From: Eubacteriales Family XIII. Incertae Sedis bacterium
GTDB lineage: Bacteria > Bacillota > Clostridia > Peptostreptococcales > Anaerovoracaceae
Reading direction: 5' to 3'
Length of the DNA: 51,738 nucleotides
NCBI GenBank assembly: GCA_031266025.1
Contig: JAISBV010000053.1
Location: 1-51,738, forward strand
The position numbers were made by a program, and so were the translations under genes. The notes beneath the pieces were generated by a model. It made no database searches. It was not told where the DNA came from and was given only the letters and a program-made list of their open reading frames with translations. Every line of letters begins with the position of its first letter. Position 1 is the stretch's first letter. This document shows, one piece after another, positions 34,482 to 42,297 of this stretch.

Positions 34482-35297
34482 CTACAGACCAAGAATCGTC
34501 CTCGCCTCGGCCGGGGACGCGATCTCCCTGCCCAAGAGCGCCGCGATCTTAACAACCTTTTCCACCAATTCACCGTTGCTCTTGGCAAGCACGCCTTTTT
34601 CCAAATAGAGGTTGTCTTCGAATCCGACCCTGACGTGCCCGCCCATGATGATACCTGCGGCCGCCATCTCAAATGCATGTCTGCCTATGCCCGCGACGGT
34701 CCATGTAGAACCTTGCGGTATGCTGCCCGCCATAAACGAGAGATCCCTGACGGTCGCCGTCATCTGGACACCGAGCACGAAATCAAAATGCAGAGGATGA
34801 GCGAGAAGGCCCATCTTATCCGCTTTCAGCGCTATGTCTATCATGCCTTTGTCGAACACTTCAAGCTCCGGTTTGATGCCGCGCTCCTTCATAATCTTAG
34901 CGAAATTGAAGATAGTATTGTCGGAATTGACGAATATTTCATCACCGCCGAAATTCAGTGTACCGCAATCCAATGTTGCGAATTCCGGCGTCGGCGTGAC
35001 GTCCGTAGACTGAAGACGTTCCGAGTCGCTCATTCCGACCGCTCCGCCCGTGGACGGCTGTATAATCACGTCAGCGCACCGGTCGCGTATAGCGTCTATA
35101 CACATCTGAAAGCGCGTCTTGCTCTGCGTGGGCGCGCCGTCGTCTTCCCTGACGTGAAGATGTATAACGGACGCGCCCGCATCATAGGCCGATTTGGCTT
35201 CCCGCGCTGTTTCGGCGACCGTATACGGCACAGCCGGGTTATTTTTCTTTGTTACCTCCGCGCCGCATATCGCGGCCGTAATAATCAATTTTTCCAT
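34482..35297 (-). CDS. kce: Beta-keto acid cleavage enzyme (3-keto-5-aminohexanoate cleavage type)
   Basis: A 271-residue zinc TIM-barrel protein of the BKACE (DUF849) family. Characteristic segments are LIITAAICGAEVTKKNNPAVPYT, SVIHLHVREDDGAPTQSKTRF (HxH zinc motif), ADVIIQPSTGGAVGMSDSERL, FATLDCGTLNFGGDEIFVN, ELEVFDKGMI and GGHVRVGFEDNLYLEKGVLAKSNGELVEKV. The match to Kce of lysine fermentation looks close: it cleaves a beta-keto acid with acetyl-CoA to acetoacetate and a CoA ester. GAGGAG precedes the ATG, right behind E1 beta. The other lysine-fermentation genes (kamA, kamDE, kal) are not in the window, so the true substrate may be another beta-keto acid. Confidence 0.92.
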   Translation of the reverse strand: MEKLIITAAICGAEVTKKNNPAVPYTVAETAREAKSAYDAGASVIHLHVREDDGAPTQSKTRFQMCIDAIRDRCADVIIQPSTGGAVGMSDSERLQSTDVTPTPEFATLDCGTLNFGGDEIFVNSDNTIFNFAKIMKERGIKPELEVFDKGMIDIALKADKMGLLAHPLHFDFVLGVQMTATVRDLSFMAGSIPQGSTWTVAGIGRHAFEMAAAGIIMGGHVRVGFEDNLYLEKGVLAKSNGELVEKVVKIAALLGREIASPAEARTILGL

Positions 35298-35298
35298 T

Positions 35299-36291
35299 TT
35301 ACTCCTCGTGTAATGTTTTCATCGTTTCCCTGACCGCCGCTTCTATTCGCGCGCGCGTCGGAAACACGCTCTTCTCGAGTTCCGGGCTGAACGGTATAGG
35401 ACAGTAATAGGCGCCCACGCGTTTGATCGGCGCTTTCAGACTGAAAAAGGCCTCACTGTCTGCTATGCGCGCGGCTATTTCCGCGCCGAAGCCTGAAAAT
35501 TCAACGGATTCGTGCACTATCACGGCGCGGCCCGTCTTCAATACGCTCTTCACAACAGAAGACGTATCCAAAGGAACAAGACTGCGAATGTCCAATACCT
35601 CCGCGCTTACGCCCTCCGAGATCAAATTGTCCGCCGCGTCAAGGCACATCTGCACTGTGCGCCCATAGCTTATAAGCGTTACGTCGTCGCCCTCTGTCTT
35701 GACGTCGGCGAGACCGAGCGGTATCAGGTATTCCTCTTCGGGCGTTTCTCCCTTTATACGATAGAGCTTCTTCTGCTCCAAAAATATCACCGTGTTGTTG
35801 TCGCGGATCGCTGATTTCAACAGTCCCTTGGCATCGTAAGGCGTAGACGGAACAACTACCTTCAGCCCCGGCACATTCGTATACAAACTTTCAAGCGATT
35901 GCGAGTGCTGCGCGGCGGCGCCTGTGCCGCCGCCCGCGGCGGCGCGCAATACCATGGGAACGCTGACCGTTCCGCCGAACATAAAGCGCAGCTTAGCCGC
36001 CTGGTTTATGATCTGATCCAAGCAGACCGATATAAAATCAGAGAACATCAGTTCAACGATAGGACGCATACCCATCAGCGCCGCGCCGACGCCCGCGCCG
36101 ACGAAGGCCGTTTCGGATATAGGCGTTTCACGTACACGCGCCGCGCCGAATTCCTCTATCATGCCTTCCGACACGCCAAAAGCGCCGTTGTACGCGCCGA
36201 TGTCCTCGCCCATAAAAAACACGTTCTCGTCACGGCGCATCTCTTCGCACATCGCTTCGCGCACGGCTTCCGCATATGTTATCTCACGCAT
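35299..36291 (-). CDS. Thiamine-dependent dehydrogenase E1 beta subunit (AcoB/PdhB-like)
   Basis: A 330-residue transketolase-like beta subunit. The ATG at 36291 is preferred (GGAG 7 bp upstream) over the one at 36297. Conserved: REITYAEAVREAMCEEM, FFMGEDIGAYNGAFGVSEGM, VRETPISETAFVGAGVGAALMG, FGGTVSVPMVLRAAAGGG, and LDIRSLVPLDTSSVVKSVLKTGRAVIVHE. It partners the E1 alpha encoded just upstream, whose stop overlaps it. The pair decarboxylates a 2-oxo acid or acetoin with thiamine diphosphate. Genes for E2 and E3 are not nearby. Confidence 0.92.
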   Translation of the reverse strand: MREITYAEAVREAMCEEMRRDENVFFMGEDIGAYNGAFGVSEGMIEEFGAARVRETPISETAFVGAGVGAALMGMRPIVELMFSDFISVCLDQIINQAAKLRFMFGGTVSVPMVLRAAAGGGTGAAAQHSQSLESLYTNVPGLKVVVPSTPYDAKGLLKSAIRDNNTVIFLEQKKLYRIKGETPEEEYLIPLGLADVKTEGDDVTLISYGRTVQMCLDAADNLISEGVSAEVLDIRSLVPLDTSSVVKSVLKTGRAVIVHESVEFSGFGAEIAARIADSEAFFSLKAPIKRVGAYYCPIPFSPELEKSVFPTRARIEAAVRETMKTLHEE

Positions 36292-37298
36292 TGGCATTCT
36301 CCGTTATCGGCCGGGTCGCAGTAGGCTTCCGCTTCTAACTCACGCGGCGTCGCCGCAGGCTCGGGGCAGCTTTCGGCATAGGCCAAAGCTTCGGCTATCT
36401 CCCGTGAGGTTCTCGCGTCTATAGCATCAATATCCGATTCGGAAAAACCGTTTTCGAGCATTACGCGCGTAAAGCGCGCGACGGGGTTATTCGACTGCCA
36501 ATCCGATATCTCCGCTTCCGTTCTGTACAGGTTGCGGTCACTCTTTGAATGGCCGCTCGTGCGGTAAGTATGCTCTACTATGAACGCGGGTTTTCCTTCG
36601 CCCGTAACGCGCGCGCGCGCCGCGCGCACGGTTCTGTAGACCGCCAACACATCATTGCCGTCGACCTCAGTGCTCATTATGCCGAAAGGATAGCCGCGTT
36701 TTGTCAAATCGACGTCGTTGACCGCCTTCGCAAGCGGCGTACTCATACCGTAGCCGTTATCAGTGCATATGAAGAGTACGGGCAGACTCCACGCAGCGGC
36801 GAGATTCATGGCCTCATGTACGGCGCCCTCGTTCGACGAACCGTCGCCGAAGAATACGACCGCTACGCGATCATTTTCCCCGCGTAATTTGAATGAAAGC
36901 GCTATGCCGCACGCAATAGGACAGCTTGCGCCTATCACGCCGCCCACGCCGAACGCGTTTATACTCGGATCCGATATATGCATGGAACCTCCGCGGCCGC
37001 GGTTTGATCCGGATTCCTTGCCAAGCATTTCAGCCATCATAACATCGACAGGAATGCCTTTGGCGAGAGCCTGACCGTGTCCCCTGTGCGTGGATAAAAC
37101 GCAATCCTGCGGCTTGAGCGCAAATATGCTGCCGACGCCCGTCGCTTCCTCTCCCACACAAAGGTGCGTCGTTCCATGCAACCTTCCGCGCTTGAACAGC
37201 GAAAACACCTCATCCTCGAATTTTCGCGCTAACATCAGGCGCTCCATGATACTTTCGAGGAAAGGTTTATCATTGAGCAAACGCGACAAATCCTCCAT
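36279..37298 (-). CDS. Thiamine-dependent dehydrogenase E1 alpha subunit (AcoA/PdhA-like)
   Basis: A 339-residue alpha subunit. Thiamine diphosphate motif: GDGSSNEGAVHEAMNLAAAWSLPVLFICTDN runs from GDG to the closing DN-G-Y-G. Other conserved parts are RKFEDEVFSLFKRGRLHGTTHLCVGEEA, LSTHRGHGQALAKG, GRGGSMHI and HTYRTSGHSKSD (phosphorylation-loop equivalent). It overlaps the E1 beta gene. It is the first gene of the minus-strand operon. Acetoin dehydrogenase, pyruvate and branched-chain keto acid dehydrogenases share these motifs, so substrate is open. No clear sigma-70 or sigma-54 promoter is visible upstream; repeat C2 begins 47 bp away. Confidence 0.92.
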   Translation of the reverse strand: MEDLSRLLNDKPFLESIMERLMLARKFEDEVFSLFKRGRLHGTTHLCVGEEATGVGSIFALKPQDCVLSTHRGHGQALAKGIPVDVMMAEMLGKESGSNRGRGGSMHISDPSINAFGVGGVIGASCPIACGIALSFKLRGENDRVAVVFFGDGSSNEGAVHEAMNLAAAWSLPVLFICTDNGYGMSTPLAKAVNDVDLTKRGYPFGIMSTEVDGNDVLAVYRTVRAARARVTGEGKPAFIVEHTYRTSGHSKSDRNLYRTEAEISDWQSNNPVARFTRVMLENGFSESDIDAIDARTSREIAEALAYAESCPEPAATPRELEAEAYCDPADNGECQCVR

Positions 37299-37345
37299 GC
37301 GTCATCATTTCCTTTCATGCTTATGATGTCTGTTTGTCGGGGCAA

Positions 37346-37503
37346 TAAACGACCCTGCGGCAAGCTGCGGGGCATTCCGGCAGAAGTTTCCCGCAGGGTC
37401 GTTTGATATGACAGGTAATTATTTAATTGGGTTCAATACCCGCAAAAGAACATGAAGCGCGGCAAGCCGCGGGGTATTGAACCCGTTTGCATAATAAAAG
37501 TAT
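37346..37503 (+). repeat. Two-hairpin repeat family C, copy C2
   Basis: Hairpin 1 is built from ACGACCCTGCGG and CCGCAGGGTCGT, hairpin 2 from GGGTTCAATACCC and GGGGTATTGAACCC. The element ends TTTGCATAATAAAAGTATACC. The remaining part of the 37299-37864 gap shows no gene; only weak promoter-like sequences (TTGACA at about 37645) ahead of the permease. Confidence 0.85.
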
Positions 37504-37864
37504 ACCATACCGGCATTGCTCCGACAACCAAAACATTAGACGCATCCGAGAGCGCAACGGTGGCAATAAATACGGCATATTTTTGCAACAGTACAACGGC
37601 TTGGAATTTACGCCAATGAGGATTGCGTATTACATAACATTCCTGTTGACACAGCTCCGACGCCTATGATAGCATTCAAATTAGGGCATTCTGCGCATGC
37701 GCCGATCAAAGCATAGGGGCGATTCGGCGCGTTTTTGTCTGCGGTTTGGCGACCGTGCAACATCGCCGGATCTGCGGTAAGATGAGAGGAGGCGATACAG
37801 CAAACCGTATAGGGCGCGGTTATCACATCTATGGATATCAATCAAAGGGGGGAGAAATTTTATA

Positions 37865-39319
37865 ATGGCGCAAGATTTACAAAAAACGATTGGGATTCGT
37901 GATTATTTCATGTTGGGTTTTGGTTCTATTGTCGGCGTCGGCTGGGCTGTTTCGCTGAACAATTGGATCGGTTCGGGCGGCGGTCTGACCGTTGCTCTGC
38001 TTGGATATATCATCGCCACACTTATGATGATCCCAATAAGTCTCTGTTACGCGGAGATGACGCCGGCCATGCCCGTCGCGGGCGGCGCGGTCGCTTTTAC
38101 GGCAAAAGCGTTCGGCACAACGCCGTCGTTTGTCGCGGGATGGTTCGTCGTATTGGCATATATCAATATCTTGCCGTGGGAAGCGATCAATATCAACAAT
38201 GTGCTCAGTCTGCTTTTTCCTGTTTTGAACACCGGCGAGCCGCTTTACAGTCTCGGCGGGGTCGGAATTTTTCCTAAGGCAATTATCGTCGGCATCGTTA
38301 TATCGGCCGCAGTTGTATTTATCAATTGGCGAGGAACTAAGATCGCCGTCAAATTTCAGACATTCTGCACTATGCTCATCCTTATTGCGGGCGCGTTCGT
38401 CGTTGTATTCGCACTCTTAAAATTCGACGGCGCTCATCTGAAACCGTTCTATGAGAACGTCGCGGACAAGGCTCACAACAGTTTCGGCGGAGGGCTTTTG
38501 GCTGTTTTGGCTATGGCGCCCTTCTTTCTGGCGGGTTTTGACACTATCCCGCAGGGCGCGGAAGAAGGTTCTTCCGGCCTGAATTTCAAGAATCTCGGAA
38601 AAGTCCTTATAGGTTCGGTACTGTCGGCCGGTCTCTTCTATTGCATAATCATATTTTCTGCGGGCGCCGCCATACCTTGGGCGGATTTCGCGCGTATACA
38701 AAGCCCGGCAGTTTCGCTTATGTTCGAGGAGATTTATCCGGGCGTCCTTGGAGTCTTCCTGTATTGGCTTACTATGATAGGCGCTCTGGCGGGGCTCTTC
38801 ACGACGTGGAACGGCTTTTTTATCGCCGGCGCCAGGCTGATCCTCGGCATGGGACGCGCAAGACTTCTGCCCGAATATTTCAGCCGTATACACCCGAAAT
38901 ACGGAACGCCCATGGGCGGGAACCTCTTGTGCGCAATAGCGACGTTCGCGGGCCCTTTTATCGGAATGGGTCTTATAGACCCGCTGACGATCATCGGCTC
39001 GTCCGCGTTCATAGTAGGCTGGTTCTTCACTGCGGCGGCCTGTCTTCGTCTGCGAACGAGCGCGCCCGATATGAAGCGCCCGTTCAAAATGCCGGGCGGA
39101 AAAGCGATGATGCTTCTTGCCGCGTTCATATCCGTTATACTGTTCTTGATAACGGTCATACCGGCGTCGCCCGGATACATGGGCAACATAGGCGTCGTTT
39201 ACATGATCGGTTGGATCGTACTCGGCGTCATTTTCTACGCGGCTTCGGGCAAATACCGCACGGCTGTTCCCGAGAACGTAAGGACGGCGGCCTTGTTCTC
39301 TTCGATGAGGGACGAATGA
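37865..39319 (+). CDS. APC-family amino acid permease
   Basis: A 484-residue transporter with about 12 helices. TMS1 carries the family's glycine-rich substrate site (YFMLGFGSIVGVGWAV), TMS2-3 the AEMTPAMPVAGGAVAFTAKAFG segment, and later GFDTIPQGAEEGSSGLNFKN, the APC loop motif. GGGGGGAG precedes the ATG. It is divergent from the E1/Kce operon and may import the amino acid that the operon degrades. A paralogue with the same GFDxIPQxAEE motif is encoded at 46812-48257. Substrate is not assignable from sequence. Confidence 0.9.
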   Translation: MAQDLQKTIGIRDYFMLGFGSIVGVGWAVSLNNWIGSGGGLTVALLGYIIATLMMIPISLCYAEMTPAMPVAGGAVAFTAKAFGTTPSFVAGWFVVLAYINILPWEAININNVLSLLFPVLNTGEPLYSLGGVGIFPKAIIVGIVISAAVVFINWRGTKIAVKFQTFCTMLILIAGAFVVVFALLKFDGAHLKPFYENVADKAHNSFGGGLLAVLAMAPFFLAGFDTIPQGAEEGSSGLNFKNLGKVLIGSVLSAGLFYCIIIFSAGAAIPWADFARIQSPAVSLMFEEIYPGVLGVFLYWLTMIGALAGLFTTWNGFFIAGARLILGMGRARLLPEYFSRIHPKYGTPMGGNLLCAIATFAGPFIGMGLIDPLTIIGSSAFIVGWFFTAAACLRLRTSAPDMKRPFKMPGGKAMMLLAAFISVILFLITVIPASPGYMGNIGVVYMIGWIVLGVIFYAASGKYRTAVPENVRTAALFSSMRDE

Positions 39320-39346
39320 ATTAGGTATAGAGTCCGTTTGTGCACT

Positions 39347-39385
39347 AAAAAACGCAGGCCGTGATCATCAAGATCGCGGCCTGCG
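39347..39385 (-). terminator. Intrinsic terminator of the rpsB-tsf operon
   Basis: On the minus strand a 14-bp stem (CGCAGGCCGCGATC with GATCACGGCCTGCG, one mismatch) is followed by TTTTTT. It lies 40 bp after the tsf stop. Confidence 0.9.
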
Positions 39386-39424
39386 CCGTATCGTCCCAAT
39401 ATACAGAATGACATCAACTAAGAA

Positions 39425-40336
39425 TCAGCTTCCGATCTGCTTCGCGACTTCCTCGGCAAAGTTTTCTTCCTTCTTATCAATGCCCTCGCCCACCTCATAG
39501 CGAACCATCTCAACGATCTTGACGGGCTTATTCAGGGCCGCCGCCGCGTCCTTGACATACCCGGCCACCGTGGTATCGGAGTTTTTCACGAATTTCTGTT
39601 CAAGCAAACAGCTTTCCTTGAGCTCTTTTTTCAGTCTGCCCATAACCATCTTCTCGACTATGTCGGCGGGCTTGCCCTCGTTTAACGCCTGTTGTATAAG
39701 TATCTTCTTTTCCGATTCGATATATTCGGGATCTACTTGGGATTCGTCTATAAACCTTGGATTCATCGACGCGATCTGCATCGCGACGTCCTTGCCCGTC
39801 ACGGCGACCTCGCTTTGAGAAGCCGGGGTTTCAAGGCCGACTATAACGCCTATCTTGCCGCCCCCGTGGAGATAACCGACATAGACGACGCCGGGTTTTT
39901 CAAACTTTTGGACGCGCCTTACGTTCAGATTCTCGCCTATGGTAGCGATAAGACCGTTCAGCTTGTCCCTGACCGTTCCGGACTCATACCCTGTGTCCAT
40001 AAACTCATCCAAGCTCTTTGGTTTCGTTTCGACGGCCAGCTTTGAAAGAGCGTCGACAAATCCGATAAATTCATCGTTCTTTGCCACAAAATCGGTTTCC
40101 GAATTGACTTCCACAATAGCGGCCGCCTTGAAATCACGCGAAAACGCTATCCTGACAAGCCCTTCCGACGCGACCCTTCCGGCTTTCTTCGCTGCTTTCG
40201 CAAGGCCTTTTTCACGCAGAAGCTCTATAGAACGTTCGATGTCTCCGTCCGTTTCCGTAAGCACATTCTTGCAATCCATCATACCCGCGCCCGTTCTCTC
40301 GCGCAGTTCTTTCACCATTGCGGCTGTTACGGCCAT
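39425..40336 (-). CDS. tsf: Elongation factor Ts
   Basis: A 303-residue protein, the nucleotide exchange factor for EF-Tu. The ATG at 40336 has GAGGTG 7 bp upstream; a GTG two codons earlier is less likely. N-terminal UBA domain: MVKELRERTGAGMMDCKNVLTETDGDIERSIELLREKGLAKAAKKAGRVASEG; the core holds VEVNSETDFVAKNDEF (the TDFV motif that contacts EF-Tu) and YLHGGGKIGVIVGLE. It lies 43 bp behind rpsB. Confidence 0.97.
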   Translation of the reverse strand: MAVTAAMVKELRERTGAGMMDCKNVLTETDGDIERSIELLREKGLAKAAKKAGRVASEGLVRIAFSRDFKAAAIVEVNSETDFVAKNDEFIGFVDALSKLAVETKPKSLDEFMDTGYESGTVRDKLNGLIATIGENLNVRRVQKFEKPGVVYVGYLHGGGKIGVIVGLETPASQSEVAVTGKDVAMQIASMNPRFIDESQVDPEYIESEKKILIQQALNEGKPADIVEKMVMGRLKKELKESCLLEQKFVKNSDTTVAGYVKDAAAALNKPVKIVEMVRYEVGEGIDKKEENFAEEVAKQIGS

Positions 40337-40379
40337 ATCCACTCACCTCACATATTCTTATTATGTATTTGTGTAACTG

Positions 40380-41192
40380 TTAAAAATCTTCGTCTATGAC
40401 GTCGCCGGACGGCGTCTCCTTGGCGACGGACTCTGTTTCGGGAGCGTCGCCCGTTTCGGACACGGCCGCGACGCCGTCTGATTCCCCGTCGCCGCCTTCG
40501 TCATAACTCTCGCCTTGGCGTCCTTCTATGACGGCGTCGGCCAAACAAGCGGTAATAAGCTTGATCGCACGAATCGCATCGTCGTTGGCCGGTATTACAT
40601 AGTCCACATCTTCGGGATCGCAATTTGTATCTACGATGCCAATGATCGGAATACCGAGTATACGAGCCTCTTTGATCGCAATTCTCTCCTTTTTGGGATC
40701 GACGACGAACATGGCGGCCGGCATCCCCTTCATCTCCTTGATGCCCCCGAGGAATTTCTCAAGTCTTTCGAGCTCAAGCTTCAGCTTGATAACTTCCTTC
40801 TTCGTCAACACGTCAAATGTGCCGTCTGTTTCCATGTTCTTGATGTCATAGAGTCTTTTGATTCGCGTCGAAATGGTTTTGTAATTTGTCAACGTGCCTC
40901 CGAGCCATCTCTCGTTCACAAAGAACATCCCACATCTCAAAGCCTCTTCGCGAATAGAAGACTGCGCTTGCTTTTTCGTGCCGACGAACAAAATCGGCGC
41001 GCCGCCCTCACTGATTTCGCGTATAAAATCATAGGCCGCGTCTATCATCTTGACCGTCTTCTGCAGGTCTATAATATATATGCCGTTCCGCTCCGTAAAT
41101 ATGTACGGCGCCATCTTCGGATTCCACCTTCTCGTCTGATGTCCGAAATGTACGCCCGCTTCAAGCAATTGCTTCATTGAAATGACAGACAT
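40380..41192 (-). CDS. rpsB: 30S ribosomal protein S2
   Basis: A 270-residue protein. Conserved: [91 protein letters not shown] and [17 protein letters not shown]. The last 35 residues are an acidic, probably disordered tail ([20 protein letters not shown]...) longer than in E. coli S2. GGGAGG precedes the ATG. The usual rpsB-tsf-pyrH-frr order is cut after tsf. Confidence 0.97.
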   Translation of the reverse strand: MSVISMKQLLEAGVHFGHQTRRWNPKMAPYIFTERNGIYIIDLQKTVKMIDAAYDFIREISEGGAPILFVGTKKQAQSSIREEALRCGMFFVNERWLGGTLTNYKTISTRIKRLYDIKNMETDGTFDVLTKKEVIKLKLELERLEKFLGGIKEMKGMPAAMFVVDPKKERIAIKEARILGIPIIGIVDTNCDPEDVDYVIPANDDAIRAIKLITACLADAVIEGRQGESYDEGGDGESDGVAAVSETGDAPETESVAKETPSGDVIDEDF

Positions 41193-41354
41193 GTTTTTCC
41201 TCCCGGTTTTTTGGAACTGCCGTCAATTTATTTGACCACAGCTCCTTACTTCCACCGAAACGTTCGACAGGCAGCCATTAAAGGCACCGGCTTGCCGCGA
41301 TTCGGTGTGCTTATTTATCGAACACAGCGCGACCGTGCAAAAGCGCGCCCATAT

Positions 41355-41383
41355 ACTATACTATATACCGGCCGCAAAATCAA
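41355..41383 (-). promoter_or_regulatory. Promoter of rpsB-tsf
   Basis: On the minus strand TTGATT (41378-41383) and TATAGT (41355-41360) with a 17-bp spacer. It gives an untranslated leader of about 155 nt in front of rpsB, long enough for autoregulation by S2, although I do not recognise a specific leader motif. Confidence 0.75.
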
Positions 41384-41422
41384 GCACAAAAATTCAGCTC
41401 TTCAGAGCCTGAGCGCCGCTGC

Positions 41423-41845
41423 TTACCTTTGCAACTGACCCTTGAGCGCCGCTTCCACTATATCTGCGCATCCGGTCACGTTTTTCTTGATTTCCGCGCC
41501 CCAAAACCGAAGTACGATCCAACCGTTATATTCGAGTACGGCGTTAACCTCCGTATCACGCATCATATTGCGTTCTATCTTTGGAATCCAAAAATCCCGA
41601 TTCGACTTGAAATCGTCCTTGCGTTCTTCCCAATTATAACCGTGCCAAAACTCGCTGTCGCAAAACACAGCCACCTTCTTTCGGAGAAACACAATATCGG
41701 GCTTTCCTTCTATCCCGTTCACGTTTTTCCTGTACCTGAGCCCGCGTCTCCACAATTCCTTCCGCAGCATTAGCTCAATCTTGGAATCCTTACTGCGCAC
41801 GCGCTGCATATTATACGAAATCTGTTCCTTGGTCTTCGTTCCCAT
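41423..41845 (-). CDS. Vsr-like very-short-patch-repair family endonuclease
   Basis: A 140-residue nuclease from the ATG at 41845; the frame is open 213 bp further upstream but that part lacks family similarity. The Vsr fold is clear: SYNMQRVRSKDSKIELMLRKELWRRGLRYRKN, GKPDIVFLRKKVAVFCDSEFWHGYNW (metal-site Asp and the FWHG motif) and FWIPKIERNMMRDTEVNAVLEYNGWIVLRFW. E. coli Vsr nicks T:G mismatches at Dcm sites. No cytosine methylase gene is present in the window, so its natural target is unknown; such orphan Vsr-like genes occur as remnants of restriction loci or as stand-alone nucleases. It is convergent neither with nor in operon with rpsB. Confidence 0.88.
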   Translation of the reverse strand: MGTKTKEQISYNMQRVRSKDSKIELMLRKELWRRGLRYRKNVNGIEGKPDIVFLRKKVAVFCDSEFWHGYNWEERKDDFKSNRDFWIPKIERNMMRDTEVNAVLEYNGWIVLRFWGAEIKKNVTGCADIVEAALKGQLQR

Positions 41846-42043
41846 GAGTTTACCGTCCCCGCCGGCGCCGCGCAATCCGAAAGTCGCGCGAAACGCGAAA
41901 GGCTTTTCAAAAATCATTCTGTGCTGTAATTGTATCATAAACGTACGACGCGTCAAAACCATTTTTCTGATTATTTGTTGCCATTTCAAACAAATGGCAA
42001 ACAAATTACTAATTGCTGCAATTTTTTGATTGAAATCAATACG

Positions 42044-42079
42044 TTTAAATGATATCATATAAAAACGATATCATTTAAA
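42044..42079. promoter_or_regulatory. Perfect AT-rich inverted repeat
   Basis: TTTAAATGATATC (42044-42056) and GATATCATTTAAA (42067-42079) form a perfect 13-bp inverted repeat with a 10-nt centre. It lies between the Vsr gene and repeat C3 and could be an operator or a small terminator. Confidence 0.6.
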
Positions 42080-42245
42080 TAAACGACCCCGCAGCAAGCT
42101 ACGGGGTATTCCGGCAGAAGCTTCCTGCGGGGTCGTTTGATACGAGAGGAAGTTATTGGGAGTGGGTTCAATACCTGCAACAGAAAAATGACGCGCGGCA
42201 AGAACGGGGTATTGAACCCATTTGCATAAATAAGTATACTATCCG
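42080..42245 (+). repeat. Two-hairpin repeat family C, copy C3
   Basis: Hairpin 1 is made of AACGACCCCGCAG and CTGCGGGGTCGTT, hairpin 2 of GGGTTCAATACC and GGTATTGAACCC. The right end contains a promoter (see 42212-42240). It aligns along its whole length with C1 and C2. Confidence 0.87.
42212..42240 (+). promoter_or_regulatory. Promoter formed by the end of repeat C3
   Basis: TTGAAC (42212-42217, part of the hairpin-2 arm) and TATACT (42235-42240) with a 17-bp spacer, 58 bp ahead of the chemoreceptor ATG. Confidence 0.65.
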
Positions 42246-42297
42246 TTGATTCTCAAAGCATCTGTGCATTCCGAAAGGAACCGAAAAGGAACCGAAC

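Noticed and set aside
37574-37586. Possible sigma-54 promoter (GG...GC) ahead of the permease
   Set aside because: The GG and GC are separated by 9 bases instead of the required 10, and the flanking bases match poorly. I found no convincing sigma-54 site near the E1/Kce operon.
41846-42058. N-terminal extension of the Vsr-like gene
   Set aside because: The extra 71 codons have no family similarity, and the usual Vsr start pattern begins at 41845.
42080-42245. Family C considered as integron attC sites
   Set aside because: The hairpin arms lack the R-box/L-box core GTTRRRY, and no integrase or cassette array is present.
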